Assembly (NCBI GenBank): GCA_905479025.1
Contig: CAJQKX010000321.1
Span: 1-8,142 of the forward strand
Origin: an uncultured Paraglaciecola sp.
GTDB lineage: Bacteria > Pseudomonadota > Gammaproteobacteria > Enterobacterales > Alteromonadaceae
Length of the DNA stretch: 8,142 nucleotides
Direction of reading: 5' to 3'
Part shown: one piece after another, positions 1-6,481 of the stretch
Numbering within the stretch: the first letter of the stretch is position 1
How the letters are laid out: each line of letters opens with the position of its first letter
Program-made: the position numbers and the translations under genes
Notes under the pieces: model-generated
Databases searched by the model: none
What the model was told of the DNA's origin: nothing
Seen by the model: only the letters and a program-made list of their open reading frames with translations

Positions 1-644
1 GCCCCAGAGAAAAGCTATTACTTAAAGGGGCCGCAACACTCTCCGATTCAGAACTATTGGCCATATTTCTTCGTACCGGCATTAAAGGTTATAGTGCTCT
101 TGATCTTGCTAGAAAGCTACTTACAGAATTTGGAAGTTTACGCCGCTTACTTGGCGCTTCTGAACATGACTTTTGTCAAATAAAAGGATTAGGTCAGGCA
201 AAATTTGCTCAACTACAAGCAAGCGTAGAAATGAGCCAACGTTTTATGGCTGAAACCTTGATTAAAACCGATGCCTTTAGCTCCGTAGAACAAACTCAAG
301 CGTATTTAATGGGCAAATTAAGAGACCAACCCCATGAAGTATTTGCTATGTTACTACTCGACAGCCAACATCGACTCATAAAATATCGCCCTATGTTTTA
401 TGGCACAATTGATAGCGCATCAGTTTATCCTCGAGTTTTAGTGCAACAAGCATTAATCGACAATGCCGCTGCGGTGATCCTCGCCCATAATCACCCTTCA
501 GGTATTGCAGAGCCAAGCCAGGCAGATAAAAGTATCACCAAACGTGTTATTGCCGCCTTTAACCTAATGGATATTAAAGTGCTCGATCACTTCGTGATTG
601 GAGATGGAACAGCTGTATCGCTTGCGCAAAGAGGTTTGCTTTAG
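1..644 (+). CDS. radC: RadC family JAB/MPN+ domain protein, 5' end cut off
   Basis: The reading frame is open from base 3 and begins [20 protein letters not shown], the usual RadC N-terminal region. 213 codons are visible, so about 10 residues are missing to the left of the window; a TTG at 57 is inside the gene and is not the start. A helix-hairpin-helix-like segment ([12 protein letters not shown]) is followed by the MPN+/JAMM domain. Its metal ligands are visible as HNHPSG (both His at bases 486-494), with the paired Asp codon at 525-527 in PSQAD. The family was once called a DNA repair protein, but its cellular role is unsettled; the fold predicts a zinc-dependent hydrolase. Placement directly before rpmB on the same strand matches E. 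coli. Identity is sure, function is not. Confidence 0.95.
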   Translation, partial: PREKLLLKGAATLSDSELLAIFLRTGIKGYSALDLARKLLTEFGSLRRLLGASEHDFCQIKGLGQAKFAQLQASVEMSQRFMAETLIKTDAFSSVEQTQAYLMGKLRDQPHEVFAMLLLDSQHRLIKYRPMFYGTIDSASVYPRVLVQQALIDNAAAVILAHNHPSGIAEPSQADKSITKRVIAAFNLMDIKVLDHFVIGDGTAVSLAQRGLL

Positions 645-819
645 ACAATCGATAATAATTAGATATTTTGTATTTTTAATTAGTTATATTTTGCTTTAAA
701 AGTGAAGTGTTTACGTATTCGTTATCACGGGAAAAAAACAAGAATTGGGCTAAAAACTTAGCATAGACAGGTAATTATGCCGACAAGCGACGAAAGAGTT
801 GCTTTTCTACACATTATTC

Positions 820-848
820 TTGAACTCATCCCTAGTTTACTGTATAAA
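820..848 (+). promoter_or_regulatory. Sigma-70 promoter of rpmB-rpmG
   Basis: The -35 box is TTGAAC (820-825) and the -10 box is TATAAA (843-848), separated by 17 bases. A TG dinucleotide lies directly before the -10. Transcription should begin near 855, after a GC-rich stretch (gcgccc). Such a discriminator is typical of ribosomal protein and rRNA promoters repressed by ppGpp/DksA, so growth-rate and stringent control is a reasonable inference. The predicted leader is about 90 bases. Confidence 0.75.
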
Positions 849-870
849 ATGCGCCCTCTTGTTAATAGCG

Positions 871-923
871 TTAGCTGACTCGTAGATTGATTACGATTAA
901 ACATGAGTCAGAGCTAAATTTTT
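871..923 (+). promoter_or_regulatory. Possible leader hairpin followed by T5, ahead of rpmB
   Basis: TTAGCTGACTC (871-881) can pair with GAGTCA (905-910) plus GCTAA (913-917), leaving a 2-base bulge (911-912) and a 23-base loop. Five T follow at 919-923. The arrangement is like a weak intrinsic terminator or attenuator inside the transcribed leader, 22 bases before the rpmB start codon. The pairing is seen directly; a regulatory role is only inferred, and the long loop and AT-rich stem base make it modestly stable. Confidence 0.4.
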
Positions 924-945
924 AGATTGTTTGGAGACAAAGGCC

Positions 946-1182
946 ATGGCCAAAGTATGTCAAGTTACAGGCAAGCGTCCAGCGGTAGGTAATAATCGCT
1001 CTCACGCAAAAAATTCGACCCGTCGTCGTTTTTTGCCGAACCTTCAATCCCACCGTTTTTGGGTTGAAAGTGAAAACCGTTTCGTGAAATTACGTTTATC
1101 TGTTAAAGGTATGCGTATTATTGATAAAAAAGGTATTGATACAGTATTGTCTGATATGCGTGCCAACGGTGTTAAAGTTTAA
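946..1182 (+). CDS. rpmB: 50S ribosomal protein L28
   Basis: The 78-residue product begins [12 protein letters not shown] and ends MRANGVKV, the same length as E. coli L28 and recognisable throughout ([19 protein letters not shown]). L28 is a small basic protein of the large ribosomal subunit. The start is the ATG at 946; an upstream in-frame TTG at 931 would add five residues not found in the family and would lie on top of the GGAGA ribosome-binding site (933-937). rpmG follows 11 bases later with its own AAGGA site at 1181-1185, and the two share the promoter at 820-848 and the terminator after rpmG. Confidence 0.97.
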   Translation: MAKVCQVTGKRPAVGNNRSHAKNSTRRRFLPNLQSHRFWVESENRFVKLRLSVKGMRIIDKKGIDTVLSDMRANGVKV

Positions 1183-1193
1183 GGAAGCAGATT

Positions 1194-1349
1194 ATGCGCG
1201 AAAAAATTAAATTAGTGTCTAGTGCTGGTACAGGCTTTTATTACACTACAGATAAAAACAAACGTAATATGCCTGGCAAAATGGAGATCAAAAAGTTTGA
1301 TCCTAAAGTTCGCCAGCACGTTTTGTTTAAAGAAGCCAAAATCAAATAA
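1194..1349 (+). CDS. rpmG: 50S ribosomal protein L33, form without zinc ligands
   Basis: This 51-residue gene is easily missed because it is short. It reads [17 protein letters not shown] and ends [14 protein letters not shown], closely matching E. coli L33, which carries four extra residues at its N terminus. It has no cysteines, so it belongs to the zinc-independent (C-minus) L33 type. L33 is a component of the large subunit near the E site. AAGGA (1181-1185) serves as its ribosome-binding site. An intrinsic terminator begins 21 bases after the stop codon, closing the two-gene rpmB-rpmG operon. The GFYY segment differs slightly from the more usual GHFY. Confidence 0.96.
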   Translation: MREKIKLVSSAGTGFYYTTDKNKRNMPGKMEIKKFDPKVRQHVLFKEAKIK

Positions 1350-1370
1350 ATTTATTGTTTTTGTCTCCTG

Positions 1371-1397
1371 AAGAACCCGGCTTTTGTCGGGTTTTTT
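1371..1397 (+). terminator. Intrinsic terminator of rpmB-rpmG
   Basis: AAGAACCCGGC (1371-1381) pairs with GTCGGGTTTTT (1386-1396) around a TTTT loop, with two G-T pairs. The T run 1392-1397 forms both the descending stem and the U tract. This is a textbook Rho-independent terminator, 21 bases after the rpmG stop. Confidence 0.9.
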
Positions 1398-1411
1398 GCA
1401 ATTACATCTTA

Positions 1412-1420
1412 TGTCATAAT
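1412..1420 (+). promoter_or_regulatory. Possible extended -10 promoter for the membrane protein-mutM pair
   Basis: TGTCATAAT (1412-1420) fits an extended -10 element (TGn followed by CATAAT). There is no good -35 box at the right distance; only T-rich sequence is found there. The site lies just after the rpmG terminator and about 37 bases before the start codon at 1457, where a promoter for the next transcription unit is needed. This is inferred from position and motif only. Confidence 0.4.
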
Positions 1421-1456
1421 CCCTCACACCTTATTTTATTCGGTTTTAATTTTCAC

Positions 1457-1930
1457 ATGATCAAGCTATCACAGCGCGCTTGGAATAATGTCATCATTGT
1501 CAGTATGCTAATACTGATCATGTTATTCAATTTTAGCAGCCTTTTTTTAAGTGATGGGGACAGCAATGCTCCATCATTGCTTACGCTTGTGGCCCCTAAC
1601 ATGACCATCACGACTATGGCGTTTGAACAAGAAAAAGTAGAACGAATTGGTCAAGGCTGGCGAACAACTTCTGGGAAATATGGTAGAAAGTATAGTAATG
1701 AAGAGCTTGTAAGCTTAGTCGAACAATGGACCAATGCTAATATCAGCTTATTTGATGGAAACTCTAATGGGCAGTCGCCTTTATCAACAGTGCAACTCTG
1801 GTTTGCTGGGCAAGCATTGCCCATTGACTATCATTTTATGCAACTTGAGGATAAAACCTTAGTGAAAATAAACAAACAAATATACCTGCTAATCAGCCCC
1901 AGTTATCAAATGTTAACCCTATCAGAGTAA
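1457..1930 (+). CDS. Unrecognised single-pass membrane protein, 157 aa
   Basis: I do not recognise a family. The protein starts MIKLSQRAWNNVII, and one hydrophobic helix spans about residues 12-31 (VIIVSMLILIMLFNFSSLFL). A soluble region of about 125 residues without cysteines follows. The short basic start before the helix suggests an N-terminal anchor with the rest in the periplasm. The ATG at 1457 is chosen because upstream in-frame codons run back through the rpmG terminator. No clear ribosome-binding site precedes it. mutM starts 3 bases after its stop, so the two are probably co-transcribed and translationally coupled. Nothing in the sequence links it to DNA repair. E. coli has no gene at this position. 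An accessory protein of this bacterial group is likely. Confidence 0.75.
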   Translation: MIKLSQRAWNNVIIVSMLILIMLFNFSSLFLSDGDSNAPSLLTLVAPNMTITTMAFEQEKVERIGQGWRTTSGKYGRKYSNEELVSLVEQWTNANISLFDGNSNGQSPLSTVQLWFAGQALPIDYHFMQLEDKTLVKINKQIYLLISPSYQMLTLSE

Positions 1931-1933
1931 AAC

Positions 1934-2746
1934 ATGCCTGAATTACCAGAAGTCGAAGTAAGTCGGTTGGGTATTAGCCCTCACCTTGAAAATCAAGTTA
2001 TTCAAACAATCATTGTGCGCAAACGTCAATTACGCTGGCCTATTCCAATGGATATACACCAAGCCGAAGGTTTAGTTATCACTTCAATCCGTCGCCGCGC
2101 TAAGTATTTGTTATTAGACACCAGTAAAGGCAGCATTGTTTTACATTTGGGCATGTCAGGCAAACTGTGTGTGGTAGATTGCGATACAGAAGTGAAGAAG
2201 CATGATCATTTGGATATCGTGATGCAAAATGGTGTGTGTTTGCGATTTAATGATGCGCGAAGGTTTGGATCTTGTTTATGGCAAGGTTGTAATGAACCCA
2301 CACTAAGTTTATTGGCATCACTGGGTCCAGAGCCATTAACTGACAATTTTGATGGAAACAGGTTGTATGAGTTGTCTCGTAGTAAATCTGTCGCTGTAAA
2401 GAAATTTATTATGGACAATAAGGTGGTGGTGGGAGTAGGAAACATTTACGCCAATGAATCGTTATTTATTGCAGGTATTGATCCGCGTAAGCAGGCCAGT
2501 AAAGTAACTAAAAAACGTTATATGCAATTGGCGGACATTATTAAAAAAGTCTTGGCAAGCGCCATTGAACAAGGTGGCACTACCCTCAAAGACTTTGTGC
2601 AAGCAGATGGACAACCAGGCTATTTTTCACAACAACTGCTGGTTTATGGTCGTGCGGGTGAAAATTGCGATGCGTGTCTGTCGCCCATTAAATCAGTAAA
2701 CATTGGGCAACGTAATACTTTTTACTGTGGGACCTGTCAGCGCTAA
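1934..2746 (+). CDS. mutM: Formamidopyrimidine-DNA glycosylase / AP lyase (Fpg)
   Basis: The 270-residue product (E. coli 269) excises oxidised purines such as 8-oxoguanine and cleaves the abasic site. All hallmarks are present: the N terminus MPELPEVE, with catalytic Pro2 and Glu3 exposed after Met removal; Lys at residue 57; the intercalating trio Met74, Arg109 and Phe111; the helix-two-turn-helix region GVGNIYANE (residues 167-175); and a C-terminal zinc finger with Cys245, Cys248, Cys265 and Cys268 containing the conserved GQR (residues 258-260). The gene lies 3 bases after the membrane protein gene and lacks a strong ribosome-binding site, so translation is probably coupled. In E. coli mutM also sits between rpmG and coaD. 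Confidence 0.97.
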   Translation: MPELPEVEVSRLGISPHLENQVIQTIIVRKRQLRWPIPMDIHQAEGLVITSIRRRAKYLLLDTSKGSIVLHLGMSGKLCVVDCDTEVKKHDHLDIVMQNGVCLRFNDARRFGSCLWQGCNEPTLSLLASLGPEPLTDNFDGNRLYELSRSKSVAVKKFIMDNKVVVGVGNIYANESLFIAGIDPRKQASKVTKKRYMQLADIIKKVLASAIEQGGTTLKDFVQADGQPGYFSQQLLVYGRAGENCDACLSPIKSVNIGQRNTFYCGTCQR

Positions 2747-2762
2747 GAGGGAGCCCTCAGCG
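2741..2762 (+). other. Hairpin across the mutM stop codon
   Basis: CGCT (2741-2744) and GAGGG (2747-2751) pair with CCCTC (2754-2758) and AGCG (2759-2762), with the AA of the stop codon bulged. No T run follows on the + strand. It could protect the mRNA 3' end or help termination together with the next hairpin; this is inferred from the pairing only. Confidence 0.45.
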
Positions 2763-2767
2763 TTGGT

Positions 2768-3302
<535 letters not shown>

Positions 3303-3352
3303 CTAACCCGATTGAGATGAATTTTACTAATTTATTTGTATTATGGTGTATA

Positions 3353-4384
3353 TCAAACTTTCCAATAGTCGAGTTTTTTTCGCATCTTAAGTTTTCGCAA
3401 TAAATTACGTGGTTTGGTTTTTAATTCTTTAGGTGGTGATTGGATTGTTTTCTCAGTGGCATCTAGTACCCTGGCTGAAGAATTGCCGTCAAAATAAGGA
3501 TGCATCAAATTAGTATTATGTTGGATTGTTTTAAGCAGCGATGGGTCTGCCTTTAAGGCTTGTTCTATTGCCGAAAATAAATCTTTTGCCTCAGATATAT
3601 TTAATAAATGTGATTCTGGCTCTTTATTATTGAAAGTAACAATTGGTTTGTTGAGTAAACCAAATTCAGTAATAATTGACGAAGTATCAGATACGATCAC
3701 GTCTGCTACTTGTAGTATAGGAGCGAGCTCTGATGTTTCAATTACATGCAGGTTGTCACAGCTTATGTTTTGATATTGTTGAACTAGGTTTTTTGCCATT
3801 TTTGGATGAAACTTAATTATCCACTGCCAATCCTGATGGGTCTTAGCTAATAAAGTAATGTCATCAAATAAAGCCGTTGCAGATGTTAATGCCGGTGAAA
3901 AAGTAGGAGCATAAAGTATTGTTTTCACATTACGTCTATTTAGCCAGTCGTATGCTGTGGCATTAAATAAGGTATCTGTTTTCGGCCAACCTGTTTCTAT
4001 TACTGTGAAATGTGGATGAGTTGCACGTATCTGTTCGAATCGTTGAGTGAAAAAAGGACCTTGGGTGCAATACAAGTCAAAACACCCTCGCTCTCGAAAA
4101 TGCCCTTTTTTCTTCCATTCAAAACCATGAAAGACTTGCACTTTTAAACCAGGAATAAAATCTGGCACTAAGTTTCCGGGTACGAAAACAGCTCTAGGAT
4201 TATAATTAACTACTTGTTTTATTGTGACTAATATATTTTCATCTGGATCAAAATAATCAGAATTTATTTCGTCACCATCTACAAACCATGCCACATCGTG
4301 GCCGCGACGGCGAATTTCTTGTTGCAGTGGACGTAATATTTCAAAGGCATAATTGTGAGCTACATAAAATAGATAGTGCCTCAC
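3353..4384 (-). CDS. CDP-glycerol glycerophosphotransferase family protein (TagB/TagF-like)
   Basis: The 343-residue protein resembles the teichoic-acid glycerophosphotransferases (Pfam Glyphos_transf), which move glycerol phosphate from CDP-glycerol to a glycan. Family blocks appear in order: HG at 86-87, GWPKTD at 132-137, LYAPT at 157-161, KFHP at 191-194, SDTSSIITEF at 232-241 and DGNSSAR at 299-305. The His residues of the first and fourth blocks correspond to the catalytic histidines of TagF. No signal peptide or membrane helix is visible. A basic C-terminal tail (residues 316-343) could associate with the membrane. The start is GTG, overlapping the stop of the TagD-like gene in GTGA, which implies translational coupling and delivery of CDP-glycerol from one enzyme to the other. 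The acceptor is unknown; LPS or capsule is inferred from context. Confidence 0.85.
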   Translation of the reverse strand: MRHYLFYVAHNYAFEILRPLQQEIRRRGHDVAWFVDGDEINSDYFDPDENILVTIKQVVNYNPRAVFVPGNLVPDFIPGLKVQVFHGFEWKKKGHFRERGCFDLYCTQGPFFTQRFEQIRATHPHFTVIETGWPKTDTLFNATAYDWLNRRNVKTILYAPTFSPALTSATALFDDITLLAKTHQDWQWIIKFHPKMAKNLVQQYQNISCDNLHVIETSELAPILQVADVIVSDTSSIITEFGLLNKPIVTFNNKEPESHLLNISEAKDLFSAIEQALKADPSLLKTIQHNTNLMHPYFDGNSSARVLDATEKTIQSPPKELKTKPRNLLRKLKMRKKLDYWKV

Positions 4385-4776
4385 ATTGTTTCCTTGATTA
4401 TCTCAATGACTTCAGTTGTGGAGATAGAAGGGGTACGAGGTAAGTATACTACCTGACAATAATGTTTTAAATGGTCAAATCGGCCTTGCCAGTCATCACC
4501 CATAACTAAAATATCTGCATTCTTTGAAGTAATGTATTCAGCTTTCAAGTCCATTGAATCTTCCACGAATACATCGTCAACAAACCTTAGAGAAGAGATG
4601 ATTTCCAATCGACTTTTTAGAGGATAAATAGGCTCTCGACCTTTTTTATTTCTATTAAGCTCGTCAGAGGATACGCCTACTATTAAGTGGCTTCCTAGTG
4701 ACCTTGCGCGCTTAAGCAATTTTATATGCCCGATGTGTAATACATCATATGTACCAAATGTTATGATTCTACTCAC
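4381..4776 (-). CDS. tagD: Glycerol-3-phosphate cytidylyltransferase (TagD-like)
   Basis: The enzyme class makes CDP-glycerol from CTP and sn-glycerol 3-phosphate. The 131-residue product (B. subtilis TagD about 129) has FGTYDVLHIGH (residues 7-17, catalytic HxGH), YPLKSRLEII (51-60), VMGDDWQGRFD (91-101) and YLPRTPSISTT (111-121). The last is the RTxGISTT signature with Ser in place of Gly. VMGDDWQG closely follows TagD itself, which favours glycerol phosphate over ethanolamine or choline phosphate, though substrate cannot be proven by eye. The start is GTG, supported by an AGGTG ribosome-binding site. It is the first gene of a minus-strand operon and overlaps the transferase gene by 4 bases. 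Such a pair is standard in Gram-positive wall synthesis and less usual here. Confidence 0.88.
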   Translation of the reverse strand: MSRIITFGTYDVLHIGHIKLLKRARSLGSHLIVGVSSDELNRNKKGREPIYPLKSRLEIISSLRFVDDVFVEDSMDLKAEYITSKNADILVMGDDWQGRFDHLKHYCQVVYLPRTPSISTTEVIEIIKETM

Positions 4777-4780
4777 TGTT

Positions 4781-4785
4781 CACCT
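4781..4785 (-). promoter_or_regulatory. Ribosome-binding site fixing the GTG start of the TagD-like gene
   Basis: On the minus strand AGGTG lies four bases before the GTG at 4776-4774. The encoded N terminus (SRIITFGTYD) fits the family length, and no ATG is present in frame nearby, so the GTG start is well supported. Confidence 0.6.
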
Positions 4786-4892
4786 ATTAATTAATAAACT
4801 GACGTTCTATTAAAGCCTTAACTCAAGCCCATTGTTCTTAGCATTCGTACAATATATTCCGTATGATATCGGTTAGTTAGAGATTAGTAAAA

Positions 4893-4905
4893 GCCGCTGT
4901 TCGGC
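4893..4905. repeat. Small hairpin beside the long inverted repeat
   Basis: GCCG (4893-4896) pairs with CGGC (4902-4905) around a 5-base loop. Its last base is also the first base of the 16-bp inverted repeat, so the two hairpins are adjacent and compete for that base. Short and possibly chance. Confidence 0.3.
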
Positions 4906-4945
4906 ATTAACGGAATGACTTATACGCTGAGTCATTCCGTTAATG
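4905..4945. repeat. Perfect 16-bp inverted repeat upstream of the Wzi gene
   Basis: CATTAACGGAATGACT (4905-4920) and AGTCATTCCGTTAATG (4930-4945) are exact reverse complements separated by nine bases (4921-4929). The structure lies between the divergent TagD-like and Wzi genes, about 130 bases from the former and 63 from the latter's preferred start. No T run follows in either direction, so it is not an ordinary terminator. It could be a regulator site, an mRNA leader structure or a small dispersed element; which one cannot be told from one copy. Confidence 0.85.
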
Positions 4946-4968
4946 TGTTTAAAGGTCGGTTATATTCG

Positions 4969-4981
4969 TGGGCAGTGCCCA
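4969..4981 (+). repeat. Small hairpin in the Wzi leader
   Basis: TGGGC (4969-4973) pairs with GCCCA (4977-4981) around AGT, 27 bases before the preferred Wzi start codon. It is a short but GC-rich stem that may shape the leader mRNA; no function is assigned. Confidence 0.35.
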
Positions 4982-5008
4982 AGGCGAAAAGATATTTTAT
5001 TGGGGATA

Positions 5009-6481
5009 ATGTTGTTAAAAGTTCGACAGAGACATTTTTACTGTTTTTATATTTGTTTATTTTGGTCAATTAAGGGGTGGTGTTCTCCCTGGATTGGTAC
5101 ACTTGAACCACAATTGCACCAAGACTTACAAGTGTTAGTGGAGTGGGGGGTGATAGATGCATCAGTGAGCAGTTACCCTGTTCCTTGGAAAGGTATTGCA
5201 AAGCAGTTAGAAAAACTTCAGGTACACACTCTTCCGAGTATTCCTGCCATCTCTGCGCAGCGATTGAAACATTATCTACAAACCCATAAAAAACAAAAGG
5301 GTCATTCTGTTATCAGCCTCTATGGCGCAAAAGACGACAGCAGGTTTGTGGGGGGGGAAAGTGTACAGGCCGGAAAAGTCAAACTAAATGTAATTAAAGA
5401 GTTTTATGCTGGCCGTTGGGCTGGGCAAATATCGACTAACTATGAACGCGGTGGGGGAAGTCACTTTGACCAAAGTTTTTTGGCTTATCAATTTGGTGAT
5501 TGGAATCTACGGGTGGGTTCATTGAACCAGTGGTGGGGGCCAGCACAATCCAGCAGTCTGATTATGTCTAATAATGCTAGGCCTGTTCCCTCTATAAGCT
5601 TTTCTCGCTCCCAAGCCATACGTTCTGAAAATAAGTGGTTGCGGTATCTTGGTCCTTGGTTTCTGACTGTGCAAATTGGACAATTAGAAAGTCAAAGAGC
5701 CATGCCAGATAAAAAGCTATGGATGACGCGTTTTAATTTCAGTCCAATTTCTGGTTTAGAGTTGGGGTTGTCTTGGAGTGCAATTTGGGGCGGTAAAGAG
5801 CAGCCTCATTCCATCAGTGATTGGTTAAGGGTGGTGACCTTTCAAACCCAATGTGCAAACGGTGCGGCGACTTGTGAGTATACATTAGATTCCAAACTAG
5901 GTAACCATCTTGCAGGCTTGGATTTCAAATACAGCGTGATGTTGTTCAATAGGCCTTTTAACATTTATGGACAACGTATTGGTGAAGATGCGGTTGATTA
6001 TTATCGTGTAACTGATAATGCAAATTTGATTGGTTTATCAACTTACCTTTGGGGTCATAAAGTGTTTATCGAGTCTAGTGATACCAATGTTGCTTGCTCC
6101 CATGTCGGTACTAATGAAAAAAAATGTTACTATGAGTATGAGATTTATCAATCAGGCTATCGTCGATATGGCCGTGCTATCGGTAGTAGTTTTGATAGTG
6201 ATTCGAAGATGCTCACGCTAGGTATCAATAAAAACTATCACAATGGCGATTTTTTCGAACTGGTACTTAATCGCTTAATACTCAATAAATATGAGGGCAC
6301 GCCTTCACCGATATTAAGTGATATGAGTGAGGAAGTGATCAGGTTAAGCGGCTTTTATCAAGCAGCTTATGGTAATTGGTTAGTCAAATTTGGTGCAAGC
6401 ATTGAGCATGGAAAAGTGGACGATGCTGATTCAAAAACCGATAAATTGGTGTTTTCGGAGATTAAATATCGGCTTAATTAG
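5009..6481 (+). CDS. Wzi-family capsule assembly outer-membrane protein
   Basis: Starting at the ATG at 5009, the product is 490 residues (E. coli Wzi 479). Residues 1-25 form a signal peptide: a basic start (KVRQR), a hydrophobic core (FYCFYICLFWSI), and probable cleavage after GWC, before SPWIG. The mature part begins like Wzi proteins, with a small helical region (residues 35-80, LHQDLQVLVEWGVID), followed by alternating aromatic strands typical of an outer-membrane beta-barrel (LRVGSLNQWWGPA and similar). E. coli Wzi is a barrel lectin that attaches group 1 capsule to the surface. The frame is open back to an ATG at 4943, but that lies in the inverted-repeat arm and adds 22 non-signal-like residues. 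GGGGA (5002-5006) is a close-spaced ribosome-binding site. A G8 run occurs at 5350-5357. The exact substrate is unknown. Confidence 0.85.
   Translation: MLLKVRQRHFYCFYICLFWSIKGWCSPWIGTLEPQLHQDLQVLVEWGVIDASVSSYPVPWKGIAKQLEKLQVHTLPSIPAISAQRLKHYLQTHKKQKGHSVISLYGAKDDSRFVGGESVQAGKVKLNVIKEFYAGRWAGQISTNYERGGGSHFDQSFLAYQFGDWNLRVGSLNQWWGPAQSSSLIMSNNARPVPSISFSRSQAIRSENKWLRYLGPWFLTVQIGQLESQRAMPDKKLWMTRFNFSPISGLELGLSWSAIWGGKEQPHSISDWLRVVTFQTQCANGAATCEYTLDSKLGNHLAGLDFKYSVMLFNRPFNIYGQRIGEDAVDYYRVTDNANLIGLSTYLWGHKVFIESSDTNVACSHVGTNEKKCYYEYEIYQSGYRRYGRAIGSSFDSDSKMLTLGINKNYHNGDFFELVLNRLILNKYEGTPSPILSDMSEEVIRLSGFYQAAYGNWLVKFGASIEHGKVDDADSKTDKLVFSEIKYRLN
5350..5357 (+). repeat. G8 homopolymer inside the Wzi-family gene
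   Basis: Eight consecutive G fall in codons 114-116 (Val-Gly-Gly). Loss of one G would meet a TAA at 5385-5387, and gain of one a TAA at 5395-5397, so either slip would truncate the protein at roughly a quarter of its length. The run is seen directly; use as a contingency switch is inferred. Confidence 0.6.

Larger units (their letters stand above)
645..945. other. Intergenic region radC-rpmB with promoter and leader
   Basis: This 301-base gap contains no credible gene. The first 170 bases are AT-rich, with no clear intrinsic terminator for radC. From 820 on it holds the rpmB promoter, and from about 855 a leader of roughly 90 bases with a possible hairpin at 871-917. Those two items are described separately. 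Confidence 0.7.

Noticed and set aside
1212..1427. Minus-strand reading frame opposite rpmG.
   Set aside because: It is the antisense shadow of rpmG and its terminator, with no family resemblance or ribosome-binding site.
1355..1456. Longer form of the membrane protein from the TTG at 1355.
   Set aside because: The added codons translate the rpmG terminator hairpin; the ATG at 1457 leaves a normal membrane-anchored N terminus.
2206..2445. Minus-strand reading frame inside mutM.
   Set aside because: It is antisense to a fully conserved mutM and has no independent support.
4905..4945. Inverted repeat considered as an integron attC site, because the arms carry AAC and GTT near the ends.
   Set aside because: The arm ends do not fit the RYYYAAC and GTTRRRY cores, the stem is perfect without the unpaired bases attC sites need, and no cassette-like genes adjoin it.
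4943..5008. Longer N terminus for the Wzi protein from the ATG at 4943.
   Set aside because: It lies in the inverted-repeat arm and places 22 charged and mixed residues before a good signal peptide that starts at 5009.
4946..5008. JUMPStart/ops element (RfaH recruitment) before the Wzi gene.
   Set aside because: The core GGCGGTAGCGT is absent; only a loosely similar CAGTGC and GGCG occur.
6030..6221. Short plus-strand frame inside the Wzi gene.
   Set aside because: It lies in another frame of a well-supported gene, and its sequence reflects that overlap.
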